NCBI GenBank assembly: GCA_963210315.1
Contig: OY723237.1
Span: 558,001 to 622,000, forward strand
Length of the DNA: 64,000 nucleotides
Direction of reading: 5' to 3'
Source of the DNA: Rhynchopus euleeides
Taxonomy: Eukaryota; Euglenozoa; Diplonemea; Diplonemida; Diplonemidae
The stretch's first letter is position 1. Every line of letters begins with the position of its first letter. Positions 40,860 to 50,101 of the stretch are shown in pieces. The notes under the pieces are model-generated. The model was not told the origin of the DNA. It did no database searches and was given only the letters and a program-made list of their open reading frames with translations. Made by a program: the position numbers and the translations under genes.

Positions 40860-41795
40860 CTACTTCCCTTCCTTCTGAGCCATGGCCTTGCCGAAGAGCT
40901 GGGCCCGCTCCAAGACGTCTTTGCTGTAGTCGTTGCCTGTCGTGCCGCGGTCCACTCCCGCAATGGTCTGCACGTTGCGCAAGCCGAAGTTGTAAGCAGC
41001 AATCCCGCCCCGCTCCTGCTGCTCTTTAGTCCAGCCAGGGTGCTTCTTCGCAACACCTTGGATAAAGCCCGCGAGGATACCCGCAGCTTGGTCGATGTGC
41101 GCCTGCGACTTCGCGCCGCTCTTGTCGCATGTGTGGAAGCGCTTGTCGACCTGCATGATGCCGTACCCGTTGCCCTTGTCGCCACACCCGGACTCGTCGA
41201 GGCTGCGTCCGAAGTTCGACTCACGGCTGGCGATTGCTGCGAGCACCTCGGGGCGCACCCCCCACTTAGCCCCAGCCTTCTTGAACTCCCCAGTGAGCGA
41301 CGCGCAGCGCGCCTTGTCTGCGTTGAAGGCGGCCTCAGCCTTTGACACACGCAAAACGGGCTTCGCCACTTTGGCTGCAGGCATCGTACCCTTCGATGAG
41401 CTTGCGGTGCGCACAGGCATCGATGCTGACGCAGTGGGGTGCGCACGGGGCGGAGCTGACATTCTGCTGAGGGTCGGAACCTTCACCTCTCTGTGCAGCA
41501 TGTCGCCGTGCCCCATCCTGTTGGCGCCGTCTGCACGGTCAGTCGCGAAGGACCTCGTGTTCCACATAAAGCTGCTTCCTGGCCCCAAGTCGTTGTGAGC
41601 CGTGGCGAAGGCCTTCCCGAAGGACCCGCTGCTTGAGTAGTACCGCCCTGAGAATGAGTGCACGGCATCACCACGCCCTGACATGTCCCGACCGTCGGCG
41701 CGGTTTGTCGAGAACTCCTTCCCGCCAAAGCTAAAAGTGTGTCCGGGTCCGAAGGTGTTGTGAGCCGACGCAAACGCTTGGTTGAAGTCACCCAT
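40860..41795 (-). CDS. Goose-type lysozyme-like protein (GH23) with N-terminal repeats
   Basis: 311 residues from the ATG at 41795 (MGDFNQAFASAHNT). Residues 1-100 hold two copies of a ~50-residue unit (FNQAFASAHNTFGPG...NRADG and FGKAFATAHNDLGPG...DRADG). A basic Ala/Ser/Pro linker follows. The C-terminal ~180 residues match g-type lysozyme/SLT muramidase: VLAAIASRESNFGRSL with the catalytic Glu, GNGYGIMQVD, AGILAGFIQ, and GGIAAYNFG. It should cleave peptidoglycan. No signal peptide is visible at the start, so it may act inside digestive vacuoles through another route, or the N-terminal repeats may serve in targeting. Fragments of the N-terminal repeat occur at 44854-44950 and 54050-54135. 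Single exon. Confidence 0.88.
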   Translation of the reverse strand: MGDFNQAFASAHNTFGPGHTFSFGGKEFSTNRADGRDMSGRGDAVHSFSGRYYSSSGSFGKAFATAHNDLGPGSSFMWNTRSFATDRADGANRMGHGDMLHREVKVPTLSRMSAPPRAHPTASASMPVRTASSSKGTMPAAKVAKPVLRVSKAEAAFNADKARCASLTGEFKKAGAKWGVRPEVLAAIASRESNFGRSLDESGCGDKGNGYGIMQVDKRFHTCDKSGAKSQAHIDQAAGILAGFIQGVAKKHPGWTKEQQERGGIAAYNFGLRNVQTIAGVDRGTTGNDYSKDVLERAQLFGKAMAQKEGK

Positions 41796-42108
41796 TGTGT
41801 GCGTGTGTTGTGTGCAACCTGGGTGTGGGTGGTACACAAGCTGTGGAGTCCTTCCCTGTGTCAATTCGCTGTTGTAGTCTTATTCCCAGTCTCCCTTTCC
41901 TATCCTTAACCCGAGGCCCAGTCATGTCGTCGTGCACAGAGTATGATACATCAGTCGTTCTTTAAGCGGTGTGCCCTGTGAAGTGGCATGAACGTGGTAT
42001 ACTTGCAAAACTTCGGTCGTACGACTTCTTCCTTACTTCGCGACTTGCGACGCTTCGTCGCTCGTAACTGGTAAAAGCGTAGCAACCGTGCTTCGTTCTT
42101 CCTTAATG

Positions 42109-42130
42109 ATGCGTTGACGCTTCCACCAAG
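42109..42130. repeat. Dispersed intergenic motif, representative copy
   Basis: GATGCGTTGACGCTTCCACC. Similar copies, all in the same orientation, lie between minus-strand genes near 22906, 29529, 32303, 32495, 33324, 40610, 54455 and 62749, and one in an intron near 63570. Two inverted copies occur near 4761 and 5119. In sense orientation of the genes it reads GGTGGAAGCGTCAACGCATC. Confidence 0.7.
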
Positions 42131-42412
42131 CCAAAGAAGTGCCCTGGGTTGGCTACGCCGAACTGACAAAACAAACAAAACCTAGCAATCCCTTTTCGGT
42201 TTGACTAACGGTGCGCACCCATTTTTTAAACTCGCGGGAGACAGCATACACTATCCCTTCCGTTTGTTCACTCCCTCGCTGCAGGGAAACATGAAAAACG
42301 GAACACCATCGACAGAACACGGAAGGAATGGGGAAGGGGGGAGGTTGTGGTGAAACGCACACACAGCGTCGCAACCGTGCTCCCTTCTTCCTGACAGCGC
42401 CCGAGACTGTAC

Positions 42413-43534
42413 TCAGGGTGAAACAGAAGACACGTCACGCACAGAGACAGAAGCGTTGTTTGACAGGAAGGCCCACCTGCCACAGGGGCTGAGTGCAACA
42501 CCCTCGCCCGACGAGGCCACCCTCCCCAAACATTCACCTGTGCTGAGGCGGTACAGCTTCGTGGAGGAAAGGTACGCCACTGCGACAGCATCGCCTGGCT
42601 GTGACACAGCAAGCGAGAAGGGATAGCGGTTCAGTTTTGCAGTACGCAGGCAGCTCAGGGAAGTTGTGCACCACACCTTGAGAGACATGTCTGAGCATGA
42701 CACCAGGTGCTGCTGGTCTTCGGTAAGGGCGAGGCCGGCCACCACACTAGTGTGGTCACCCAGGGTGCTTGTGTGTGTGAGGGTGTTGATGTCCCACACA
42801 CGGATGCTCCTGTCTTTTGACCCGCTGAAGATCTTCGTCGGTGATACAGCAATACTGCGAACAGCTTTTCTGTGACCCTCCAGCACCGTGGCGCTCGGTG
42901 TGCCATTCAAGTCCCACACATACACGTTGCCGTGAGCGTCACCACCCGACACCAGACGTCCGCAGCGTGACCACGCTGCACTGGACACTGTGGTGTTCTG
43001 ATGATTCAGAAAGCACACCTCATCCCACGTTGCTGTCAGCCACACACAGATGGTCCCATTTTGAGCGCAAGTTGCCAGCCGCGTCCCACAGACCGAGAAC
43101 GCAGTGCAAAGAATCGAATCGCCGTGTGTCAAGTCTGCGACCACAACCGCGGTGCTGGTGCCAAACACAGTGATGCGTCCGTTGGCGTGACCCATTGCAC
43201 ACAGCCCCCCACACTTTGACAGTGCGATGCATAAAATCTCGCCACCGTGCCCAGTTGAGTAGACTGCGGGTGCCTTGACGTGCGGCCAGCGCGACACCAG
43301 CTGCACAGCACCCCCATCCTCCAAACCCGTGTTGGCGACGAGCTCTGCATCGTCCAGCCCCTCCTCACACCCTTCGATGCGTGCCACCAGCCGTGCAGCC
43401 TCACGGTCTGCGTCGACGGAACCTGAGAACATCGCCTCCAACGCATCCGCCTTCAGCTCGACCACAGTCCCGCCTTCAGGAACACCGACGACACAGCTGT
43501 GCCCGGTGCTGGCATGCTTTACGGACACATCCAT
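42413..43534 (-). CDS. Ubl-WD40 protein, paralogue A
   Basis: 373 residues from the ATG at 43534 (MDVSVKHAS). Residues 1-80 resemble a ubiquitin-like fold (hydrophobic strands and LDDAELVANTGLEDGGAVQLV near the end). The rest has seven WD-type repeats, enough for one beta-propeller: TICVW, NVYVW, SIRVW and SLKVW ends are clear, the first and last blades are degenerate. No catalytic domain. WD40 propellers serve as protein-binding platforms; the partner is unknown. The open frame extends upstream of this ATG, but the aligned family members all begin MDVSV. It is almost identical to paralogue C (54899-56020). Single exon. Confidence 0.9.
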   Translation of the reverse strand: MDVSVKHASTGHSCVVGVPEGGTVVELKADALEAMFSGSVDADREAARLVARIEGCEEGLDDAELVANTGLEDGGAVQLVSRWPHVKAPAVYSTGHGGEILCIALSKCGGLCAMGHANGRITVFGTSTAVVVADLTHGDSILCTAFSVCGTRLATCAQNGTICVWLTATWDEVCFLNHQNTTVSSAAWSRCGRLVSGGDAHGNVYVWDLNGTPSATVLEGHRKAVRSIAVSPTKIFSGSKDRSIRVWDINTLTHTSTLGDHTSVVAGLALTEDQQHLVSCSDMSLKVWCTTSLSCLRTAKLNRYPFSLAVSQPGDAVAVAYLSSTKLYRLSTGECLGRVASSGEGVALSPCGRWAFLSNNASVSVRDVSSVSP

Positions 43535-43934
43535 GTTGTTGAATACCGTCACCCCCACCCCACCCCCCGCCCGCCCCCTTCCCCTCAGACCGGGCACCAA
43601 CAGCAAGGCCTGACCCGTTCTTATGTTAAATGCTGATCGAAAGTGTCTTTCGATCGACTGTGCCGCAGTGCCAGGGATGGAGCACCTTCGAGGGGGGGGG
43701 GGGAGGGGGTATCAGCTAAGCCCAACTGGAGACAATACGCCTCACACCTGGCCTGGCCCGATCAGGTGGGAGGCCCTGACGACAGTCGCTCTGATGGATT
43801 GTACCTTTGGTTGTTGCATTGGAGTATCAGTGCCCAGGGCGCGGCAAGCACCAACAGGTGATTGTGGTGAAATGGAACGAAGCTTCCTGCCGAGTGTGGC
43901 TGGAAGACGAGAAGCAAACATTATGTACATCGGT

Positions 43935-44043
43935 GGGGGCCCTCGCTACCAAGTGTGACTGAGTGAGAAAAAGTGAGAAGTCAGCCATGTTTGGCTGAAA
44001 ACTGACGACTCGTGACTCACAGTGACTCGTAGCGAGGACCCCC
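43935..44043. mobile_element. 109-bp MITE with 3-bp target duplication
   Basis: The ends GGGGGCCCTCGCTAC and GTAGCGAGGACCCCC are inverted repeats matching at 14 of 15 positions. GGT flanks both sides (43932-43934 and 44044-44046). The paralogous segment at about 56421-56436 has the empty site ACATCGGTGGATGCG with a single GGT. The interior can fold (CAGCCATGTTTGGCTG). There is no coding capacity. A 3-bp duplication suggests a CACTA- or Harbinger-like source, by family knowledge only. Confidence 0.9.
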
Positions 44044-44170
44044 GGTGGATGCGTTGATGATTCCCGCACACGGTGCAAGTGCACGCGCCCCAACCAACAG
44101 GGTCAGGAGGTGTTGTGTTGGGAGGCAAGGAGCAAGGCACGCACGGCAAGAACGCAACAGAGGAGGGAGC

Positions 44171-44853
44171 CTAAGCGCTGCCCTCACGCGGAATGTCACA
44201 CACGGCACACACATACACACAAGGTTTGCTTGGGAGGAAGGCCCACCTGCCGCACGGGCTGAAGGCTGCACCATAACCATCTCTTGACTTGAATTGCCCC
44301 AAGCTCTGCCAGGTGCCGAGGGAGAACAACTCCGTGCGATTACGAGTCAAGGACACTGCCACAACGCCACCTGTCTGTGACACCGCAACACAGGATGCCT
44401 CACCTGCCAAGGGCACAGTCCGGGTGCAGGTGAGGGTGGCTGTGCACCACACCTTCAGGGACTTGTCTGAAGAGCATGACACCAGGTGCTTCTCGTCTTT
44501 GGTCAGGGTAATATCGTGCACAGCATCTGTGTGCTCACGCAGGGTGTCGGTGTGGGTGAGGGTGCTGATGTCATACACACAGATGGTCTCACCCCTTGAA
44601 CCGGTGAAGATCCTCGTAGTTGACACTGCAATCGCATAAACAGAATCGCTGTCCCCCTCCAGCACTGTGGCGCTTGGTGTGCCCTCCAGGTCCCACACGC
44701 GCACATCCCCATTCTCGTCACCCGACACAAGGCGCCCACAGTGTGTCCACGCTGCACTCCACAGAGATGTGACGTGCTCCTCCAGACACCACGCCTGTTC
44801 CCACGTTGCTGTCAGCCACACGCAGATGGTGCCGTCATCTGAGCACGTTGCCA
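44171..44853 (-). pseudogene. 5'-truncated WD40 copy (paralogue B)
   Basis: From its stop at 44171 this matches paralogue D (56557-57690) closely over the C-terminal WD repeats. At about 44850 homology ends abruptly inside a WD repeat (ATCSDDGTICVW). Upstream sequence is a 97-base lysozyme-gene fragment in a different frame. The Ubl domain and the first blades are missing. An open frame continues to 44983, but its N-terminal residues come from the unrelated fragment. I call it a truncated pseudogene; a short chimeric product cannot be excluded. Confidence 0.8.
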
Positions 44854-45362
44854 GTGGCGAAGGCCTTCCCGAAGGACCCGCTGCTTGAGTAGTCCCGCCC
44901 TGAGAATGAGTGCACGGCATCACCACGCCCTGACATGTCCCGACCGTCGGCTGGGTCCTTGAACCACACCTTGCTGCAGTCATGCTCGTACCAGCACGCC
45001 AGCTCCTTACCCAACGGGTGATCAGGCACTGTGTCGCACCAGATGCTGCCCTGCGTGTGGTCGTACCGGATGGTGGTGTTGGGGCACACCTCTGGGCTCA
45101 GCACCGTCACGTCGTAGTCGAATGTATAGGACCCCTTCGCTGCCTCCTTGCTTGTACCGCTACTCTTCTTGCTGTCGTGCCCTTTGCAGCTCTCCTTCTG
45201 ATGCACAGCCATGATCTTGCACTGCCCCTTGTCACCCTCGAAGCCCGTGAGAGACGCCACGCTCTGCAAGTGCACAATCACGCCCGTCAGCCCAGCAAGG
45301 GTGAGAAACCCCGACACGGTCATCGTCGCCGGGTACCCCCCGAGGATCGCGTAGTCGCCCAT
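44835..45362 (-). CDS. Chimeric ORF: DUF3592-like membrane protein fused to lysozyme-gene repeat
   Basis: 175 residues from the ATG at 45362. One hydrophobic segment lies near residues 15-33 (TVSGFLTLAGLTGVIVHLQ). The middle contains PLGKELACWYEHDCSKVWF, which resembles the conserved end of DUF3592 proteins (CWYxxxxxSKVxF). From about residue 138 (ADGRDMSGRGDAVHSFSG) it is the lysozyme N-terminal repeat in its original frame. It then ends a few codons into WD40 copy B sequence. The fusion is visible at the DNA level, with junctions near 44950 and 44853. The parent DUF3592-like gene is probably elsewhere, and whether this one is expressed is unknown. Confidence 0.6.
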   Translation of the reverse strand: MGDYAILGGYPATMTVSGFLTLAGLTGVIVHLQSVASLTGFEGDKGQCKIMAVHQKESCKGHDSKKSSGTSKEAAKGSYTFDYDVTVLSPEVCPNTTIRYDHTQGSIWCDTVPDHPLGKELACWYEHDCSKVWFKDPADGRDMSGRGDAVHSFSGRDYSSSGSFGKAFATGNVLR

Positions 45363-45673
45363 CGGTACCTATCCGGCCAACTAATGGGAGAACCTGCAAA
45401 GCAGATGGTGGCAGTGTAGTGTGCAATGACGGGCAGTGGCATGGAGAGTCAAGAGTCTGTGCGTTTGGGATCAGGCACTTGGAGCCGGCGACCTGGCAAA
45501 CTGCTTGCCGTGCGTGCCGTGAACACCAGCAGCCACAACGTGGCGCGGACACCGCAGCTCGCAGACCGGAAACGAGTGATTCTCTTTGAGGGACAACACA
45601 AAACTTGCAGTATTCTGAAGGTTCGTAGTCAAGGACTTGCAGGTTTCTGAATGGTGTCGCCGGTCTACCATAT
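45363..45673. other. Short intergenic region, no gene seen
   Basis: Between the chimeric ORF start and the DNA transposon. I see only short open frames and no domain. Confidence 0.4.
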
Positions 45674-46085
45674 TACCGTAACCGAGGTAATTTATGGAAC
45701 GATTACATCCCTTGAACGACAAATTAGGGAACGATAAATTTAAGGGACGGCCAAAATTAAGGGACATTTATCGTTCCTTAATTTTATCGTTCATTGATTT
45801 GCACTTTCACTACACGGTGGACTCCAGCGGGGGTAGGGTAACCCTTTTCGGGAGTCTCAACTAGGGGGAGTCCAACTCCCGCTAGCGGGAGTATAGACTC
45901 CCGCTAGCGGGAGTCTATACTCCCGCTAGGGGGAGTCTGACTCCCCCTAGCGGGAGTCTTTTCACCTATTTTCACTCATTTTTCCCATGATACCTATGCA
46001 ATGTGGCACTCGTCACTGAAGTACAGCCACACCAAACGAAACGGACGTTTCCACCCATCCCAGCTCGCAGACCTGATTCACAAAA

Positions 46086-46466
46086 ATGGGGAAGACGACA
46101 ACGAAGCCGGCAGCGAAGCCGGCGGCAAAGTCGATTAAGAAGAAGAAGAGCGCAGAGAGTCCCGAGGCTGCGGAGGCGACGAACATTGTGCATGATTTTT
46201 GCACGGCCTTCCCTGTTAAAAAAGGGGGCAGTGTGCTGACACTGGGATCCATTAGAAGGCTCCTAGCAACGGTGTTGAGCAAGGAGCTCCACAAGCACAG
46301 CACCCAGGTGGCCAACGCAATCATCGCCATGTCTTCCCTGACATGGATAAGTTCGCTGTCAGGGAAGTCGCAACGATGCGGAAGGAGGGCGCTCTCCGTC
46401 ATATACAAGGTGGAGGCGAAGTATGGCAAGGTGCAGGATACAAACGTGTCGTCGGGGGCAGCCTGA
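46086..46466 (+). CDS. Small basic hypothetical protein in the nested element
   Basis: 126 residues from an ATG (MGKTTTKPAAKPAAKSIKKK). The first ~25 residues are Lys/Ala/Pro-rich like a histone tail. The rest (IVHDFCTAFPVKK, TLGSIRRLLATVLSKELHKH) is helical with a loose histone-fold flavour, but I cannot assign it to a family. It could be a nucleic-acid-binding accessory protein of the element. It sits between the left palindrome cluster and the internal left-end copy. Confidence 0.45.
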   Translation: MGKTTTKPAAKPAAKSIKKKKSAESPEAAEATNIVHDFCTAFPVKKGGSVLTLGSIRRLLATVLSKELHKHSTQVANAIIAMSSLTWISSLSGKSQRCGRRALSVIYKVEAKYGKVQDTNVSSGAA

Positions 46467-46731
46467 AGCCGCGAATGATCGCGACACGGGCGAACGGCTT
46501 GGCACCGTGGGTCTGGATAGATGCTGGAGTTCGGCCGGGTGAAACCGGAAGTCGCAGCAAAATTTGCCCCCCCAGATTTCTTCCTCAAACCCACCCGTGG
46601 GCTGATCCGGCCTTGCACGGTGGACTCCAGCGGGGGTAGGGTACCACTACCGGGTTTAACCCTTTTCGGGAGTCTCAACTAGGGGGAGTCCAACTCCCGC
46701 TAGCGGGAGTATAGATCAGCAGTGGGCAACA

Positions 46732-47866
46732 ATGAGGCGATGCGGGGGGCGAGGGCACCGATGCTCACTGTGCGACATCCCAGAAGAACGCTGGTATCAA
46801 CAGGTGCATCGATACCCGCACCTGACTCTCTCTGAGATGAAAGAGGCTGGCTACCCCTCCCTCTTGGCAGGTGTGCTTCCCAATGCCCGCTACGTCACCC
46901 CAGCACTCCATGACTGCAAGGGGCTCGCCATGCGGCTGATCAGGGTACTGGATGAGACAACAAAAAAATATTCGACAAGACCTGTACAAACCTTGCACTG
47001 AATGTGTCGCAGCATGGGACAGGTGCTCAGTTCCGGAAGGTCGTGCTTGCCTGTCACAGGACACACCTACAAGGGCTTGTTCCGCTACCTCTTTGTCTCC
47101 CTTGCAGACCTCATGCATTTCCGGTATGCAGACATCCCCTGGCGCTTCTGGGGATGCAAGGATGAGTCAGCCCGGATTCCCTTCTTGCGTGCTCGGATCT
47201 CAGGGCATATATTTCACTGGTTGATGGAGCATGCCGAAAAGGGATCAACGCGCAATGCCTACGTACACAGTCTCCATCATTGGTGGGCTCCAGAAGATGC
47301 AGTGCCTCTGCAGAACAACGACGAATGAAGAAGCAGAGAACGGACATCGCAAGAAAGATGCCGTTACAATCGCCAGCTCCGCAACTTACGAGAGAGATCT
47401 TGCGATGGCAGAAGAGAAGCGGCGCGCATCGGGCATGCCTTGGAAGGTTGCGCACCTGTCGCAGGACGGGATCCTCGGGTATAGAGAAGTCATCCTGTGT
47501 CCGTGTCTGCACACCCGACACGCTCATAGATTGGCTGTGTATGTTCTTTGCACACAGTTGACACAGCTGCAGAAGGGGTTTGTGCACTGCAACACACAGG
47601 ACTTCGTTGAACCCATCAGCGCGCCCTACTTCCTGTTCCGGTTCCCCGAAGGACACCGCACATTATCGCTCTGCTTGTGCAAAATGCCAATCCCGCTGGG
47701 GGCGACTTTCACACCATTCGTGTCATCCGAGGCGACTTTGAGCACGCTTGACCAACGCGCACAGCAGGAGGGGGATGACAGTTCTGACGAAGAAGATGAG
47801 GCCTGCAGGATGGCTTGTCTTGCCCAAGGTGTAACACAACTACGACAGGCGATGGCCGCACTTTGA
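46732..47866 (+). pseudogene. Broken or multi-exon hypothetical gene in the nested element
   Basis: Protein-like stretches are spread over two frames. 46732-47001 and 47002-47328 share a frame but are split by UGA. The second includes LFRYLFVSLADLMHF and IPWRFWGCKDESAR. 47231-47866 lies in another frame and ends in an acidic stretch (EEGDDSSDEEDEA in part) and LRQAMAAL. CTCCCTTGCAG at about 47096-47106 and GGTATGCAG at 47123 could be splice sites, so introns are an alternative to decay. I recognise no domain. Confidence 0.45.
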
Positions 47867-48240
47867 CACCTCAAATTCTAACCGCTCACCTCCGCAGGTG
47901 CAGCCGCTACCAGGAGGATAGGTAGGTAGTCCAGAGTCCGGGGAAACTGACAGAAGCAAAACAAGCCCCTCCCCATCCCTCTTCCACCATGATTTTACCC
48001 CCCACGCCAGTAGACTGTAACTATATCATGGGAAAAATGGATGAAAATAGGTGAAAAGACTCCCGCTAGGGGGAGTCAGACTCCCCCTAGCGGGAGTATA
48101 GACTCCCGCTAGCGGGAGTCTTTGACACCCGCTCAGACTCCCGCTCCCAGACTCCCGCTAGGGCCGCTGGAGTCCACCGTGTACCCCGCCACTGCAGGAG
48201 TTGGGGGGTCGGGAGGGCTCTGAGCGGGAGGAGACGTACG

Positions 48241-50101
48241 ATGCCCGCCACAAACAGTAAGCCGCTGCAGCAAGTAAGTCTCCGACAGTGGTTGGCCCCC
48301 CGAAGCGAGATCCAGGCAAATCCAAAAGTGACCCCGGCAGTTGCAGCCGAAGTGAGCCGCGCGCTCGCCCGCCCGAAGAAGACAACAACCCAGAGAAGGA
48401 AGAAGAAGGATATGGGTGGCGTGATCGATCGGGTCCGCAAGGCAAGGGCACAACATCCGACAATGTCATTCGGTGATATCGCCACATACCTTGGGATCGC
48501 TAAGACGACTGTGCACAGGTACTCGTGCAAAAAGGTGACGCAACGACGCCTGCTGGCAAGAGGGGCCGGAAGTCACACCTACTGCCTGGAGAACAAGAAA
48601 GCCTGTTGGACTCGATCAAGCAGTGCGCGTCAGCCGGACGCTCACTGCTGTACTCGGACATCAGCGAGATTGCGCACGCAATCGTGAAGGTGGAGCCGAG
48701 CAGGCGTCAGGACCTCCTCCGGTATGGGGGCAGCCTGAAGCTGGACGCAGACTGGGCGCGCCAGTTTTGCAAACGCCACAACATCGTTGTGAGAGCTGCC
48801 ACCACCGGACGAATCCACACCAGCGCCCAGCACGCTGCAACGGCGACATTCGTTCGTGAGGTGGCATCGTTGGTGAAGGAGCACAATGTGAACGGTGCAC
48901 TCCTCATCAACAGCGATGAGACGGCGTTGTCACTCGTACCTGCGCGTGGAAACGTGAAGGTTGCACGTGGCACACGCGTGGTGCGGGTCGGAGGCTGCAA
49001 TGATCGCAAACAGATCACTGCGAATATCGCTGTGTCGTACAGCGGTAATGTGCTGGTCAGCCAGCTAATTTACCGAGGGAAGGAGGGACTCTCTGGGGCC
49101 TGCCCCAAGGAGGATGTCCGCCCAGAGGGCATCATCTGCGTGCAAACCCCATCACACTGGGCAACCTCATCAACTACGTGCCAGTGGATTGAAACCGTGC
49201 TCCGCCCCTACATCGACAAGCAGCGGGAGCTCCTTGGGGACGATGCCCACGCGATACTCATCTGGGATGAGTATCGTGCCCACCTCACAGATGAGGTGAA
49301 GGGCAAGCTTGAGGAGATCCCCCATCTTACCACAAAAGTCGTACCACCAGGTTGCACTAATTTATGTCAGCCCTGTGACATGAACGTGAATACCCGTTTA
49401 AAGCGCTCCCTCCGCCGCTCGTACGCCAAATTCTATGGGCGCCGGCTCCAGAAGTGGTTGCAGAACCCAGATCACAAGGTGGAAGACTTCATCCCGCCAA
49501 CACAGGCGTCGGTGGTCAAGAAGCCCCATATCCGTTGGACAAGGAAAGCCCTTGATGAGCTCACCCTCGACATCGTCACCGGAAGCTGGAAGCGTGCAGG
49601 GTTCGTCAGTGCCATTGAGGGAACATCAGACGCCATCGATGCAGATGCTGAGATGCACGAGAACGAGGCTGACGCCGCGCCGCAACAGGAACCACCCGAG
49701 GAGGATGATGACGTGATTGAGGTCTCAACATCCGACACGTTGAACAACGAAGCTCGCGTCATCCTGATGATGGGTGGTGAGTCGTTCCCCCTCAACCCTG
49801 ATGATCATGACAGCGAAGATGAAGATGGAGAGGACGACAATGATGATGACACCGACGACGACGACGACAACCAAGCTGGTGACAGTGATCAACAAGTGGC
49901 AGCGCCCTCAGGGCGGAAATGTGGCTTATGCCGCCAACCGGGCCATGATCGGAGAACGTGTCCTGAGGCAGAAGGTGTGTACCATTGTAACACATATTTC
50001 CGTATGAAACCCCCTGTCCAACAGAATCAAGCAGCGCCGAGGTGGTGGACAGTGATGATGACAAGGAGGAATGCGATGACACCGAGGATGACGAGCAGTA
50101 G
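48241..50101 (+). CDS. DDD transposase (pogo/jerky-type) with HTH and zinc knuckle
   Basis: A first frame from the ATG at 48241 gives a basic N-terminus and a helix-turn-helix (SFGDIATYLGIAKTTVHR). Near 48529-48533 (AAAAA) the reading must shift by -1 to enter the main frame. That frame has a second DNA-binding helical region (LLPGEQESLLDSIK...WARQFCKRHNI). The DDE_1-type catalytic core follows, with Asp in NSDET, IWDEYRAH and CQPCDMNVN (residues 131, 248, 285 counted from 48525). An acidic tail and a CCHC knuckle (CGLCRQPGHDRRTC) come last. A 50-base intron (49975-50024, GTGTGT...CAACAG) restores an acidic end with stop at 50101. The shift may be programmed, a missed short intron, or a disabling mutation. 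It should cut and paste elements with the TACCGTAACC ends at TA. Confidence 0.85.

Larger units (their letters stand above)
41706..44849. repeat. Segmental duplication, copy 1
   Basis: This stretch (lysozyme N-terminus, its upstream region, WD40 gene A, the intergenic region and WD40 copy B) matches about 54050-57240 in order and orientation. The two WD40 products of copy A and its partner at 54899-56020 differ at only about six positions by my count. Differences include a 109-bp element present only here (43935-44043). Confidence 0.88.
45813..48181 (+). mobile_element. Nested TA-flanked element with palindrome-rich ends
   Basis: The perfect 20-base inverted repeat TACACGGTGGACTCCAGCGG starts at 45811, with its complement ending at 48183; TA forms both edges. 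Next to each end is a cluster of the 18-base palindrome ACTCCCGCTAGCGGGAGT and variants (45860-45955, 48058-48160), followed inward by inverted GAGTCTTTTCACCTATTTTC sequence. A third, direct copy of the left end lies inside at 46616-46717, so the structure may be composite. Open frames inside (46086-46466 and 46732-47866) lack a transposase I can recognise. Confidence 0.88.
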
